Shown in pieces: positions 8,312 to 17,908 of a stretch of 64,000 bases of DNA. The notes under the pieces are model-generated. The model saw only the letters and a program-made list of their open reading frames with translations. It was not told where the DNA came from and did no database searches. The translations under genes were made by a program, and so were the position numbers. Every line of letters begins with the position of its first letter. Position 1 is the first letter of the stretch. Source of the DNA: Labrys sp. KNU-23 (GTDB lineage: Bacteria > Pseudomonadota > Alphaproteobacteria > Rhizobiales > Labraceae); assembly GCF_008330945.1 (NCBI RefSeq), contig NZ_CP043488.1:1054001-1118000 (forward strand), given 5' to 3'.

Positions 8312-8977
8312 ATGTTCAAATATGCCTTCCATTGGAACCAGGCCCTGAAAGCGCTGCCGCAGCTGCTCGAAGGCGCCCTGGTCACCTTGCAGATCGCCCT
8401 CCTGTCGATGGCGATCGGCCTTGCCATCGCCATCGTCCTCACCCTGTTCCGCCTGTCCGGCAACCGTCTTCTCGGCGGCTTCGCCACGGCCTGGGTCGAG
8501 GTGGCGCGCAACACGCCGGCGCTGTTCCAGATCTACATGGCGCATTTCGGCCTGGGCAATTTCGGCATTCACCTGACGCCCTTCACCGCGCTGCTCGTCG
8601 GCATCGCCTTCAACAATGCCGGCTATCTGGCCGAGAATTTCCGCGGCGCCCTCAAGGCCATTCCCGACACGCAGGCCCGCGCCGGCCGCTCGCTCGGCAT
8701 GACCTCGCTGCAGGCGTTCCGTCTGATCATGCTGCCGCAGATGTTGCGCGTCGCCTTCCTGCCTGCCACCAACCAGATGGTCTGGGCCATCCTGATGACC
8801 TCGCTCGGCGTCACCGTGGGCATGAATACCGATCTGGCCGGCGTCACCCAGGAGCTGAATGCCCGCTCCTTCCGCACCTTCGAATTCTTCGCGCTGGCCG
8901 CGGTGATCTACTACCTGATCGCCAAGGCTGTCACCCTGGTGGCCCGGGCGGTTGCCTGGCGCATGTTCCGGTATTGA
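8312..8977 (+). CDS. Polar amino acid ABC transporter permease 1
   Basis: 221 residues of the HisMQ/GlnP type inner-membrane permease. There are several hydrophobic helices (for example LVTLQIALLSMAIGLAIAIVL at about 24-44). The cytoplasmic coupling EAA-like loop reads ENFRGALKAIPDTQARAGRSLGM and is followed by LIMLPQMLR. It forms the membrane channel with permease 2 (8989-9642). The gene starts one base after the stem-loop at 8248-8310 and ends 11 bases before permease 2. Confidence 0.88.
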   Translation: MFKYAFHWNQALKALPQLLEGALVTLQIALLSMAIGLAIAIVLTLFRLSGNRLLGGFATAWVEVARNTPALFQIYMAHFGLGNFGIHLTPFTALLVGIAFNNAGYLAENFRGALKAIPDTQARAGRSLGMTSLQAFRLIMLPQMLRVAFLPATNQMVWAILMTSLGVTVGMNTDLAGVTQELNARSFRTFEFFALAAVIYYLIAKAVTLVARAVAWRMFRY

Positions 8978-8988
8978 GGGAGCCGACC

Positions 8989-9642
8989 ATGTTCAACACC
9001 GCCCTGACCTGGAGCGATCTCGCCTTCCTTGCCCAAGGCGCCGGCATGACGCTGGCGGTCACCGCGGTCTCGGTCGCCGCCGGAACCGTGCTCGGCATCC
9101 TTTTCGGCGTGATCCGTGTCCAGCTCGGTCCCTATTGGTCGGCGCCGCTGACCTTCCTGCTCGATATCTTCCGCTCGGTGCCGCTGCTCATCCAGCTCGT
9201 GCTGGTCAATGCCTTCCAGTCGATCGCCAAGCTGGGCTGGCCGCCCTTCACCACCTCCTGCGTGGTGCTGAGCCTGTATACGGCCGCCTACTGCACCGAG
9301 ATCGTGCGCGGCGGCATCGCCTCGGTGCCGACGACCACCCGCCGGGCCGCGCGTTCGCTCGGCATGAGCTGGTGGCAGGACATGCGCTACATCGTGGCGC
9401 CGCTGGCCATCCGCGTCTCGCTACCCTCCTGGATCGGCCTGACGCTCGGCGTCATGAAGGATTCGGCCCTGGTGCTCTGGCTCGGCCTGATCGAGCTCCT
9501 GCGCGCCTCGCAGATCCTGGTCACCCGCCTGCAGGAACCGCTCTTCATCCTGATGATCTGCGGCGCCATCTACTTCCTCATCAGCTTTCCCATCGCCCGG
9601 CTGGGCGGCTATCTCGAAAGACGGTGGTCCCCCAATGATTGA
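8989..9642 (+). CDS. Polar amino acid ABC transporter permease 2
   Basis: 217 residues starting MFNTALTWSDLAFLAQGAG; the frame is open far upstream inside permease 1, but the ATG at 8989 after GGGAG is the family start. HisMQ-type permease with TM segments such as GMTLAVTAVSVAAGTVLGIL and the coupling loop IVRGGIASVPTTTRRAARSLGMSWWQ. The stop overlaps the first 8 bases of the ATPase gene, indicating translational coupling. Confidence 0.88.
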   Translation: MFNTALTWSDLAFLAQGAGMTLAVTAVSVAAGTVLGILFGVIRVQLGPYWSAPLTFLLDIFRSVPLLIQLVLVNAFQSIAKLGWPPFTTSCVVLSLYTAAYCTEIVRGGIASVPTTTRRAARSLGMSWWQDMRYIVAPLAIRVSLPSWIGLTLGVMKDSALVLWLGLIELLRASQILVTRLQEPLFILMICGAIYFLISFPIARLGGYLERRWSPND

Positions 9643-10357
9643 GATCCAGAACGTCCGCAAATCCTTCGCTTCGCTCGAAGTGCTGAAGGGCATCAATCTC
9701 ACCGTCGACAAGGGCGAGGTGGTCAGCATCATCGGCGGCTCCGGCTCGGGCAAATCGACGCTGCTGACCTGCATCAACGGCCTGGAGCCGATCAATGCGG
9801 GCAAGATCACCATCGACGGCACCGAGGTGCACGCCAAGAGCACCGATCTCAACAGACTGCGCCGGAAGGTCGGCATCGTCTTCCAGCAGTGGAATGCCTT
9901 TCCGCATCTGACCGTGCTGGAGAACGTCATGCTCGCCCCGCGCAAGGTGCTCGGCATGGCCAAGGCCAAGGCTGAGGAGATCGCGGTCAGGCAGCTCAGC
10001 CATGTCGGGCTGGGCGAGAAGCTCTCCGTCTATCCCACCCGCATGTCCGGCGGGCAGCAGCAGCGCATGGCGATCGCCCGGGCCCTTGCGATGTCGCCCG
10101 AATATATGCTGTTTGACGAGGTGACATCCGCGCTCGACCCGATGCTCGTCGGCGAAGTGCTCGACACGCTCAAGATGCTGGCCGAAGAGGGCATGACGAT
10201 GATCTGCGTCACCCATGAAATGGCGTTCGCCCGCGACGTCTCCAACCGGGTGGCCTTCTTCCACCAGGGCGTGATGGCCGAGATCGGCACGCCGGACCAG
10301 CTCTTCGGCGCGCCGCAGAACCCCGAAACCCAGAAATTCCTGGCGAGTGTGCGGTGA
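9635..10357 (+). CDS. Polar amino acid ABC transporter ATP-binding protein
   Basis: 240 residues, GlnQ/HisP type. Walker A is GGSGSGKST (about 36-44), the Q-loop is FQQWNAF, the signature is RMSGGQQQRMAIARAL, Walker B is YMLFDEVTSALDP and the switch His is in CVTHEMAFARDV. It powers the two permeases above. The ATG overlaps permease 2, and its stop overlaps the GTG of the next oxidoreductase by 4 bases (GTGA), so transport and catabolism genes are translationally linked. Confidence 0.93.
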   Translation: MIEIQNVRKSFASLEVLKGINLTVDKGEVVSIIGGSGSGKSTLLTCINGLEPINAGKITIDGTEVHAKSTDLNRLRRKVGIVFQQWNAFPHLTVLENVMLAPRKVLGMAKAKAEEIAVRQLSHVGLGEKLSVYPTRMSGGQQQRMAIARALAMSPEYMLFDEVTSALDPMLVGEVLDTLKMLAEEGMTMICVTHEMAFARDVSNRVAFFHQGVMAEIGTPDQLFGAPQNPETQKFLASVR

Positions 10358-11598
10358 GTTCCGATCTCGACGTCATCGTCATCGGTGCCGGCGTGGTGGG
10401 CTTGTCCTGCGCCATCGCCGCCAAGGCGCGCGGGCTCTCGGTCGCGGTGCTGGACCGGGAAGGCCCGGCCGCCGGCGCCTCCGCCGGCAATGCCGGCGCC
10501 TTCGCCTTCACCGATATCCTGCCGCTCGCTTCGCCCGGCATCCTGAGGAAGGCGCCGAAATGGCTGATGGACCCACTCGGGCCCCTGAGCGTGCCGCCGG
10601 CCTATGCGCTCCAGATCGCTCCCTGGATGTTCCGCTTCTGGCGGGCCTGCTCGGCCTCGCGCGTGGCGCATGCGACTACCGCCCAGACGGCTCTGATGGA
10701 TCTCTCCAAGGCCGAGCTCGAGCCCTTCCTGGCTGAGACCGGCACGCTTCCGATGCTGCGCAAGGAAGGCAATCTGCAGGTCTACGAGAGCAAGGCGGAG
10801 CTGGAGGCCTCACTGCCGGGCTGGGCTGCCCGGCAGGCCCATGGCATCGAATTCCGTCATCTCGACGCCACCGGCATGGCCGAGATTCAGCCGGGGCTGG
10901 CCCCGCGCTTCAGCCATGGCACCTTCACACCCGGCTGGTTCTCCATCGCCGATCCCAAACTTTATACGCTGGCACTGGCAGAGCGCCTGCGCGCGAACGG
11001 CGGGCTGGTCGAGCGGGCCGAGGTCAAGGCTCTCACCCCCTTCGAAGGTGGCGTCGAAATCCTTGGGGCGGATGGCAGCGTGCGGCGGGCCACCAAGGTG
11101 GTGCTGGCAGCAGGCGCCTTCTCGCACCGGATCGCCCGGACTATCGGCGAGGCCATCCCGCTGGAAACCGAGCGCGGCTACAACACCACACTGCCGCCCG
11201 GTTCCCTCGATCTGCGCACCCAGATCACCTTTGGCGGCCATGGCTTCGTGGTCACGCGCCTGTCGACCGGCATCCGCGTCGGCGGCGCCGTGGAACTCGG
11301 CGGCCTGGAGCTCCCCCCGAATTTCCGCCGCTCGGAAGCCATGCTCAAGAAGGCACAGGCCTTCCTGCCCGGCCTGAAGCCGGAGGGCGGCGTGCGGTGG
11401 ATGGGGTTCCGTCCCTCCCTGCCCGACAGCCTGCCCGCCATCGGCCGTTCCCGCGCCACGCCGCGCGTGATCCATGCCTTCGGCCACGGCCATCTCGGCC
11501 TGACCCAGTCGGCCGGCACGGCGCGCATCGTCGCCGACCTCCTGACCGGTCACAAGCCCGCCATCGATATCGCTTCTTTCTCGCCTCAGCGTTTCTGA
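10354..11598 (+). CDS. DAO-family FAD oxidoreductase, probable D-hydroxyproline oxidase/dehydrogenase
   Basis: 414 residues. N-terminal Rossmann FAD site VIVIGAGVVGLSCAIAA with acidic partner VLDRE, and the C-terminal DadA-like segment HAFGHGHLGLTQSAGTARIVADLL. It is a single-chain D-amino acid dehydrogenase-like enzyme. Beside 4-hydroxyproline epimerase it would oxidise cis-4-hydroxy-D-proline to pyrroline-4-hydroxy-2-carboxylate, feeding the deaminase at 3425. The GTG start is supported by the GTGA overlap with the ATPase stop. Confidence 0.85.
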   Translation: MSSDLDVIVIGAGVVGLSCAIAAKARGLSVAVLDREGPAAGASAGNAGAFAFTDILPLASPGILRKAPKWLMDPLGPLSVPPAYALQIAPWMFRFWRACSASRVAHATTAQTALMDLSKAELEPFLAETGTLPMLRKEGNLQVYESKAELEASLPGWAARQAHGIEFRHLDATGMAEIQPGLAPRFSHGTFTPGWFSIADPKLYTLALAERLRANGGLVERAEVKALTPFEGGVEILGADGSVRRATKVVLAAGAFSHRIARTIGEAIPLETERGYNTTLPPGSLDLRTQITFGGHGFVVTRLSTGIRVGGAVELGGLELPPNFRRSEAMLKKAQAFLPGLKPEGGVRWMGFRPSLPDSLPAIGRSRATPRVIHAFGHGHLGLTQSAGTARIVADLLTGHKPAIDIASFSPQRF

Positions 11599-11613
11599 CG
11601 AAAAGGTCCTGCC

Positions 11614-12615
11614 ATGGCCAACCACACGTTCTCATGCATCGACGGCCACACCTGCGGCAATCCCGTCCGCCTGGTGTCGGGCGGCGGCCCGCTTCTCAAA
11701 GGCGCGACCATGCTGGAAAAGCGTGCCCATTTCCTGCGCGAATTCGACTGGATCCGCACCGGGCTGATGTATGAGCCGCGCGGCCACGACATGATGTCGG
11801 GCTCGATCCTCTATCCGCCGACCCGTCCGGACTGCGACGTCGCCGTGCTGTTCATCGAGACCTCCGGCTGCCTGCCGATGTGCGGCCACGGCACCATCGG
11901 CACCATCACCATGGGCATCGAGCACGGCCTGATCACCCCGCGCGAACCTGGCAAGCTCTCGATCGACGCGCCTGCCGGCAAGGTTGACATCACCTACCGC
12001 CAGGAAGGCCGCTTCGTGGAGGAAGTGCGCCTCACCAACGTGCCCGGCTTCCTCCATGCCGAGGGCTTGACGGCCGAGGTCGAGGGCCTGGGCGAGATCG
12101 TGGTCGACGTCGCCTATGGCGGCAATTTCTACGCCATCGTCGAGCCGCAGAAGAATTTCCTGGATATGGCCGACCACACCGCCGGCGAACTGGTGGGCTG
12201 GAGCCCGAAGCTGCGCGCCGCGCTGAACGCCAAATACGAGTTCGTCCATCCCGAACACCCTGAGATCCAGGGCCTCAGCCACATCCAGTGGACGGGCAAG
12301 CCGACGCAGGCAGGCGCCCATGCCCGCAATGCCGTGTTCTATGGCGAGAAGGCCATCGACCGCTCGCCCTGCGGCACCGGCACGTCCGCCCGCATGGCGC
12401 AGCTCGCCGCCAAGGGCAAGCTCAAGGTCGGCGACGACTTCGTGCATGAATCGATCATCGGCTCGCTGTTCAAGGGACGGGTCGAGGCGGCCACCGAGGT
12501 GGCCGGCCGCGCGGCGATCATCCCCTCCATCGCGGGTTGGGCGCGCATGACCGGCATCAACACCATCTTCATCGACGATCGCGACCCCTTCGCCCATGGT
12601 TTCGTGGTCAAGTAA
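11614..12615 (+). CDS. 4-hydroxyproline 2-epimerase (proline racemase family, Cys/Cys)
   Basis: 333 residues. Both catalytic thiols of the family are present: Cys90 in [10 protein letters not shown] and Cys253 in [14 protein letters not shown]. Position, length and the Cys/Cys pair match trans-4-hydroxy-L-proline/cis-4-hydroxy-D-proline epimerases; the flanking oxidase, deaminase and semialdehyde dehydrogenase complete the pathway. A proline racemase activity cannot be excluded from sequence alone. Starts 16 bases after the oxidoreductase stop. Confidence 0.9.
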   Translation: MANHTFSCIDGHTCGNPVRLVSGGGPLLKGATMLEKRAHFLREFDWIRTGLMYEPRGHDMMSGSILYPPTRPDCDVAVLFIETSGCLPMCGHGTIGTITMGIEHGLITPREPGKLSIDAPAGKVDITYRQEGRFVEEVRLTNVPGFLHAEGLTAEVEGLGEIVVDVAYGGNFYAIVEPQKNFLDMADHTAGELVGWSPKLRAALNAKYEFVHPEHPEIQGLSHIQWTGKPTQAGAHARNAVFYGEKAIDRSPCGTGTSARMAQLAAKGKLKVGDDFVHESIIGSLFKGRVEAATEVAGRAAIIPSIAGWARMTGINTIFIDDRDPFAHGFVVK

Positions 12616-12632
12616 GCTGGCTTCGTATTGAA

Positions 12633-14324
12633 ATGAGCAGTTCCCCTTCCGCACGCAGCATCCTCGCAGGCTCCGCCCACGGGCCTGTCATCGCCAGCCA
12701 GGAAGCGCTCAGCTTCTGGGGCGGTGTCGATCCCGCCACCGGGCGGGTGATCGACGTGCACCATCCGCTGCACGGGACCTGCCTCACCGGCGGCATCCTG
12801 ATGATGCCGTCCAGCCGGGGTTCCTGCACGGGTTCGGGCGTGCTGCTCGACCTCGTCCTCAATGGGCGGGCACCTGCGGCACTGGTTTTCTGCGAGCCCG
12901 AGGACGTGCTGACCCTGGGAGCGCTGATCGCCGCCGAGCTCTTCGGCAGGGCGCTGCCCGTGCTGCGCCTGGCGCCCGAGGCTTTCGCGGCCCTGGCGCA
13001 GGCAAAGTCCGCGCGGATCGGCGAGACAGCCATCGAGGTCGACGGCCTGTCCTTGCCTCTCGCACCTCCTGCCACCACGACGCTTGACCTCACCGAGGCC
13101 GATCACGCCATGCTTGATGGACGGGATGGACCGGCTGCGCAGCAGGCCATGCGCATCATCTGCGCCATGGCCGCCCAACAGGGCGCCCAGGGGCTTGTGG
13201 ACGTTACCCAGGGCCATATCGACGGCTGTATCTATGCCAGCCCCGCCAACCTGACCTTTGCCGAGAAGATGGCCGAGATGGGCGCTCGTGTCCGCGTGCC
13301 TACCACGATGAACGCCATTTCGGTCGACCACGCCAACTGGCGGGAACAGGGCGTGCCGCCCGCCTTCGGCGCGCCGGCCGCGTGCCTTGCCGATGCCTAT
13401 GTCCGCATGGGCTGCCGGCCGACCTTCACCTGTTCGCCCTATCTGCTCGACAGCGCTCCCCATGCGGGCGAAAACATCGCCTGGGCCGAGTCCAATGCGG
13501 TGATCTTCGCCAACACCGTGCTCGGCGCGCGGACCGCCAAGCATCCCGACTTCCTCGACCTGTGCATCGCGGTGACCGGGCGTGCCCCCTTGTCGGGGGT
13601 CTATCTCGACCAGCACCGCAGAGCCCGCCGCATCATCGATGTCGAACTCCCCGACCAAGTGGACGATGCCTTCTGGCCGCTGATCGGCTATCTCGCCGGC
13701 CGTGCCGCGCCCGAACGGATCCCGCTCCTGCGCGGCCTCGCCAAAGCCGGCCCATCGCGGGACGACCTCAAGGCGCTCTGCGCCGCCTTCGGCACCACCT
13801 CGGCTGCGCCGATGCTGCATGTCGAAGGGGTCACGCCGGAGGCGGACGGTGCCGTGGCCGATGACGCCGACAATGCCGTCATCACGCGCGCCGACATGGC
13901 AGCGGCCTGGCAACGCCTCAACGAAGGGCCGGAACTGGTGGAACTCGTCGCCATCGGCAGCCCGCATGCCTCGCTCGACGAATGCCGCGGCCTTGCCGAG
14001 GCGCTGGCGGGCCGCAGGTGTCTTGCCGATGTCGCCGTCATCGTCACCGCCGGACAGCAGGTCATCCGTGAAGCGGAAGGCGACGGCACCCTCGCACGCC
14101 TGCAGGAGAGCGGCGTGCAGGTCTTGCCGGACCTGTGCTGGTGCTCGATTTCAGAACCGGTCTTCCCGATGCGGACCCGGGCTGTGATGACGAATTCCGG
14201 CAAATACGCCCATTACGGCCCAGGTCTCTCCGGTCGCGCCGTGCGCCTCGGCAGCCTTGCCGATTGCGTGACCGCGGCGTTGACCGGTCATGCCCCGCAT
14301 CGTCTCCCCACCTGGCTTTCCTGA
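12633..14324 (+). CDS. Aconitase-X (AcnX) family protein, probable cis-3-hydroxy-L-proline dehydratase
   Basis: 563 residues from ATG 12633; the frame is open further upstream but the earlier ATG lies inside the epimerase gene. The N-terminal 130 or so residues are a DUF126-like swivel ([33 protein letters not shown]). The remainder is a DUF521-like catalytic part ([80 protein letters not shown]), so it is the fused single-chain form. Characterised relatives dehydrate cis-3-hydroxy-L-proline to pyrroline-2-carboxylate with an iron-sulfur centre. No strong ribosome-binding site is visible at this start. Confidence 0.82.
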   Translation: MSSSPSARSILAGSAHGPVIASQEALSFWGGVDPATGRVIDVHHPLHGTCLTGGILMMPSSRGSCTGSGVLLDLVLNGRAPAALVFCEPEDVLTLGALIAAELFGRALPVLRLAPEAFAALAQAKSARIGETAIEVDGLSLPLAPPATTTLDLTEADHAMLDGRDGPAAQQAMRIICAMAAQQGAQGLVDVTQGHIDGCIYASPANLTFAEKMAEMGARVRVPTTMNAISVDHANWREQGVPPAFGAPAACLADAYVRMGCRPTFTCSPYLLDSAPHAGENIAWAESNAVIFANTVLGARTAKHPDFLDLCIAVTGRAPLSGVYLDQHRRARRIIDVELPDQVDDAFWPLIGYLAGRAAPERIPLLRGLAKAGPSRDDLKALCAAFGTTSAAPMLHVEGVTPEADGAVADDADNAVITRADMAAAWQRLNEGPELVELVAIGSPHASLDECRGLAEALAGRRCLADVAVIVTAGQQVIREAEGDGTLARLQESGVQVLPDLCWCSISEPVFPMRTRAVMTNSGKYAHYGPGLSGRAVRLGSLADCVTAALTGHAPHRLPTWLS

Positions 14325-14334
14325 GGACTTTTCC

Positions 14335-15363
14335 ATGCGCAGCACGAAAACCATCCACGTGATCTCCGCCCATGCCGAAGGCGAGGTCGGCGACGTCATC
14401 GTCGGTGGCGTCACTCCGCCACCGGGCGACAGCATATGGGAGCAGAGCCGCTGGATCGCCAGCGACCAGACCCTGCGCAACTTCGTGCTGAACGAGCCGC
14501 GCGGTGGCGTGTTCCGCCATGTCAACCTGCTGGTGCCGCCCAAGAACCCGGAGGCCGACGCCGCCTTCATCATCATGGAGCCGGAAGACACCCCGCCCAT
14601 GTCCGGCTCGAACTCGATCTGCGTCTCCACCGTGCTGCTCGACAGCGGCATCCTGCCGATGCACGAGCCGGTGACGGAGATCACGCTGGAGGCTCCCGGC
14701 GGACTCGTCCGCGTCCGCGCGGAGTGCCGGAACGGCAAGGCCGAACGTATTTTCGTACGCAATCTTCCTAGCTTCGCTGACAAACTTGATGCAAAGCTTG
14801 AAGTCGAAGGGTTGAGCACGCTCACCGTCGACACTGCCTATGGCGGCGACAGTTTCGTCATCGTCGACGCGGCCGCCTTGGGCTTTTCGCTCAAGCCGGA
14901 CGAAGCGCATGACATCGCCACGCTGGGCGTGCGCATCACCAACGCCGCCAATGCGGCGCTCGGCTTCCATCACCCCGAAAATCCCGACTGGCGCCATTTC
15001 TCCTTCTGCCTGTTCGCCGGCGCCGTCGAACGCACGGCCGAGGGCCTTCGCGCCGGAGCCGCGGTGGCGATCCAGCCGGGCAAGGTCGATCGTTCGCCGA
15101 CGGGCACGGCACTGTCGGCCCGCATGGCCGTGCTGCATGCCCGCGGGCAGATGACCATGGAAGACAACCTGACAGCGGTTTCGGTGATCGGCTCGACCTT
15201 CACGGGTCGCATCATCGGCACCACCGAAGTCGGCGGCCGGCCGGCGGTGCTGCCCGAGATCTCGGGCCGCGCTTGGATCACCGGCACCCACCAGCACATG
15301 CTCGACCCCTCCGACCCCTGGCCCGGCGGCTACAAGCTGAGCGACACCTGGGGCGCGCGCTGA
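14335..15363 (+). CDS. Proline racemase family protein, Ser/Thr type; candidate trans-3-hydroxy-L-proline dehydratase
   Basis: 342 residues starting [20 protein letters not shown]; the earlier in-frame ATG overlaps AcnX, and GAGGA precedes this one. Proline racemase fold, but both catalytic cysteine positions differ: Ser90 in [10 protein letters not shown] (where the epimerase has MCGHGTI) and Thr256 in [14 protein letters not shown] (where the epimerase has SPCGTGT). Loss of the second Cys to Thr is known in trans-3-hydroxy-L-proline dehydratases; serine at the first position as well is unusual. It may dehydrate a 3-hydroxyproline for the reductase at 4489. Confidence 0.75.
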   Translation: MRSTKTIHVISAHAEGEVGDVIVGGVTPPPGDSIWEQSRWIASDQTLRNFVLNEPRGGVFRHVNLLVPPKNPEADAAFIIMEPEDTPPMSGSNSICVSTVLLDSGILPMHEPVTEITLEAPGGLVRVRAECRNGKAERIFVRNLPSFADKLDAKLEVEGLSTLTVDTAYGGDSFVIVDAAALGFSLKPDEAHDIATLGVRITNAANAALGFHHPENPDWRHFSFCLFAGAVERTAEGLRAGAAVAIQPGKVDRSPTGTALSARMAVLHARGQMTMEDNLTAVSVIGSTFTGRIIGTTEVGGRPAVLPEISGRAWITGTHQHMLDPSDPWPGGYKLSDTWGAR

Positions 15364-15459
15364 CAGGCGCGCTGCCGCAAACCGTCGGTACCGTCATTGA
15401 CCCGAAACCTGCCGCCTCTATATCGATAAACGACAACGGTTTTCGAAAAGACGGGCACT

Positions 15460-16770
15460 GTGGCAATGGCGGCCGACGGACTACCGGATCCTCCCGAGCG
15501 GCCTGATGCGTCTGCGCAAGCCTCCGAGACCGGACAGGAGCAAGGCCTGCCGGCCATGCACGGACCTGCCGACGGTTCACCCCGGGAGGTCTTCGGCGTC
15601 TTCCTCAAGCTCGGGCTGACCTCCTTCGGCGGACCGATCGCCCATCTCGGTTATTTCCGCGATGAGGTTGTGGTACGTCGCCGCTGGATCAGTGAAGCCG
15701 CCTATGCCGATCTCGTTGCGCTCTGCCAGTTCCTGCCGGGGCCCGCCTCCAGCCAGGTCGGCTTCTGCCTGGGTGTCCTGCGTGGCGGCGGATTGCTGGG
15801 TGGGCTCGCGGCCTGGCTGGCCTTCACCTTGCCCTCGGCCGTCATCCTCACTGCCTTTGCCCTCGGCGCGTCGGCCCTTGCCGGTCCGCTGGCGGCAGGC
15901 GCGCTTCACGGCCTGAAGCTGGTGGCCGTCGCCGTCGTCGCCCAGGCGATCTGGGGCATGGCCAAAACCCTGACGCCGGACAGGGAACGTGCCGGCATTG
16001 CCTTGGTGGCCGTCGCCATCACCGCCCTGACGGCAGGCTGGTTCAACCAGATCGGCGCCATCGTGATCGGTGCGCTTGCCGGGCTCTGGCTCTGTCGCAG
16101 CGGACAGAGCGCTCCCGTCGGCCGCCTCGGCTTTGTGGTATCGCCACGCAAGGGCATTGTCGCCCTGGCCCTGTTCGCCGCCCTGTTCTTCATTCCTGTC
16201 TTGCTCGCAGGCGCGATGGGCGGAGACTCGGCCTTCAAAGGCGCAATCACCCTGTTCGATGCCTTCTACCGCTCCGGAGCGCTGGTCTTCGGCGGCGGCC
16301 ATGTCGTCCTGCCTCTGTTGCAGGCCGAAGTGGTGGCGCCCGGCTGGGTCGGCAACGAGGCCTTCCTTGCCGGCTATGGCCTGGCCCAGGCGGTGCCGGG
16401 GCCCCTCTTCACCTTTGCCGCCTATCTCGGTGCCGTCATGACTCCGGCACCGAACGGTATTGCCGGCGCGCTGATCGCTCTGGTCGCCGTCTTCGCACCG
16501 GGCCTGCTGCTGGTCTACGGCATGCTGCCCTTCTGGGATGCACTGCGCTTGCGTCCTGCAGCACAGGCGGCCATGCGCGGGGCCAATGCCGCCGTGGTCG
16601 GCATCCTCGCTGCGGCCCTCTATTCCCCCGTCTGGACCAGCGCGGTCCTTTCGCCGCGAGACTTTGCGCTGGCGCTGGCCGGCTTCCTGCTGCTCACGGT
16701 CTGGAAAACGCCACCCTGGGTCGTCGTCGGCGTGCTGGCCGCAGGTGGGATTGCCCTTCGTTTGAATTGA
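15460..16770 (+). CDS. chrA: Chromate transporter, CHR family (two-domain ChrA)
   Basis: About 436 residues. Two homologous CHR domains are visible: FGVFLKLGLTSFGGPIAHLGYF with QFLPGPASSQVGFCLG in the first half, and AFYRSGALVFGGGHVVLPLLQ with GLAQAVPGPLFTFAAYLG in the second. It is an inner-membrane protein with about ten or more hydrophobic segments. ChrA proteins export chromate, and sulfate/chromate exchange has been proposed. The start is uncertain: GTG 15460, ATG 15466 or ATG 15556; the conserved domain begins at about residue 45, so a shorter protein is possible. Confidence 0.85.
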   Translation: MAMAADGLPDPPERPDASAQASETGQEQGLPAMHGPADGSPREVFGVFLKLGLTSFGGPIAHLGYFRDEVVVRRRWISEAAYADLVALCQFLPGPASSQVGFCLGVLRGGGLLGGLAAWLAFTLPSAVILTAFALGASALAGPLAAGALHGLKLVAVAVVAQAIWGMAKTLTPDRERAGIALVAVAITALTAGWFNQIGAIVIGALAGLWLCRSGQSAPVGRLGFVVSPRKGIVALALFAALFFIPVLLAGAMGGDSAFKGAITLFDAFYRSGALVFGGGHVVLPLLQAEVVAPGWVGNEAFLAGYGLAQAVPGPLFTFAAYLGAVMTPAPNGIAGALIALVAVFAPGLLLVYGMLPFWDALRLRPAAQAAMRGANAAVVGILAAALYSPVWTSAVLSPRDFALALAGFLLLTVWKTPPWVVVGVLAAGGIALRLN

Positions 16771-16791
16771 GCGCCAAAGTCGGCCACACCG

Positions 16792-16801
16792 CGTGTACAC
16801 G
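16792..16801. promoter_or_regulatory. Candidate operator palindrome before gntR
   Basis: CGTGTACACG, a perfect 10-bp palindrome at the left end of the 188-base, partly AT-rich region between chrA and the GntR gene. It resembles the GTGTATACAC palindrome at 5590-5599. Its link to the adjacent GntR regulator is inference. Confidence 0.3.
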
Positions 16802-16958
16802 TCATAGGATTAATCGTTTTATAGTATATTTTCGTATTTTTTCCGATAAAATTGGGTCCATCTTTTGTAATATACAGTTGTCAATCGCTTCGGCGCGGTG
16901 TTTTATTGAAACAAGAGCGGAATAGTCCGCCGCAACAATCCGGCGCAGGGGGTAGGCG

Positions 16959-17690
16959 ATGACATCGACCCTCGACTTCTTCAAAGCCGTCAAGTTGGAT
17001 ACAGGCCAGTCCGAGACGACCCAGATCCATGAAGCTCTGCGGAGCGCCATCATCGCGATGGCGATGGCACCGGGGGAGGCCGTTCGGGAAGAGGAGATCT
17101 GCGCCGGACTGTCGGTATCCCTTGCGTCCTTGCGGGATGCCATCCTGCAACTGGCAAACGAACGCTTCGTCGTCATCGAGCCTGAGGGTCAAGCTCGCGT
17201 CGCCGCGATCGACATCGGCGAGGTGCTCACCGGCCAGATCGTCCGCGAAACGCTGGAGGTCCGGATAACCCGCCTTGCGGCCCGGCACTTCGTCCCGGCC
17301 CGGGCCACGGATTTCGAGCATTCCCTGTCCCTGCAGGACGAGGCCGCCAAGCGGCACGACACCGATGAATTCTTCGCTCTCGACCATGCCTTCCATCAGT
17401 TGATCTGCGAAATCTCCGGCATCAGCAACAGCTGGCGCATTCTGCATGCGGCAACGGGGCAACTCGACCGCGTCAGGCGGCTCGCCTTTGCCTTCGAGAA
17501 CAGCTTCGACGTCGTGATCGCCGAACATGGCGCGATCTATCAAGGCTTGAAAACCAGAAGCGAGCAGGCCGCTGTCACGGCCCTCCAGTTCCAGCTCGAC
17601 AGCATGTTCGAAAATCTCCGCCTCTTGCGAAAACAGCACCCGGATCTGTTTGCCGAATACGGCGATATCGATTTCGACATGATCCGATAG
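16959..17690 (+). CDS. GntR family regulator, FCD subfamily, with divergent HTH
   Basis: 243 residues. A winged-HTH region at about 20-90 is recognisable (ALRSAIIAMAMAPGEAVREEEICAGLSVSLASLRDAILQL), but the usual SRTPVREAL recognition helix is replaced by SLASLRDAI. The FCD effector domain follows, with histidine-bearing segments DHAFHQLICEIS and IAEHGAIYQGLKTR. It lies between chrA and cysJ, all on the plus strand. The 218-base gap before cysJ holds two inverted repeats, making cysJI a plausible target. Confidence 0.82.
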   Translation: MTSTLDFFKAVKLDTGQSETTQIHEALRSAIIAMAMAPGEAVREEEICAGLSVSLASLRDAILQLANERFVVIEPEGQARVAAIDIGEVLTGQIVRETLEVRITRLAARHFVPARATDFEHSLSLQDEAAKRHDTDEFFALDHAFHQLICEISGISNSWRILHAATGQLDRVRRLAFAFENSFDVVIAEHGAIYQGLKTRSEQAAVTALQFQLDSMFENLRLLRKQHPDLFAEYGDIDFDMIR

Positions 17691-17742
17691 GCGCGACGCG
17701 CTGATCAGGTGGCTTGGCGAACCAGCAAGCTCCCGCCGCGAC

Positions 17743-17806
17743 CCAAATTTAATTGCACAAAATTTGGATTTATTTGCCAAGAAAATGCGTTTGTATGCAT
17801 TCAAAT
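17743..17806. promoter_or_regulatory. Two inverted repeats in gntR-cysJ intergenic region
   Basis: CCAAATTT (17743-17750) pairs with AAATTTGG (17761-17768) across 10 bases. Farther on, TTTGTATGCATTCAAA (17791-17806) is a near-perfect 16-bp dyad with one mismatched pair. The stretch is AT-rich, unlike the flanking genes. The first could be a weak terminator of gntR or an operator; the second looks like a regulator site for cysJ. Confidence 0.4.
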
Positions 17807-17908
17807 CAAATGCCAGGATTGTTTAGGTGATCGAAAAAATAACACTCTATTTTTGTTGATTGGTGCTGCCGTCTCCGTGGCAGGCCCTGTCTTTGGGATC
17901 GACCCGCC

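Noticed and set aside
10354..10357. Frameshift between ATPase and oxidoreductase genes
   Set aside because: The 4-base GTGA overlap is normal stop/start coupling; both proteins are full length.
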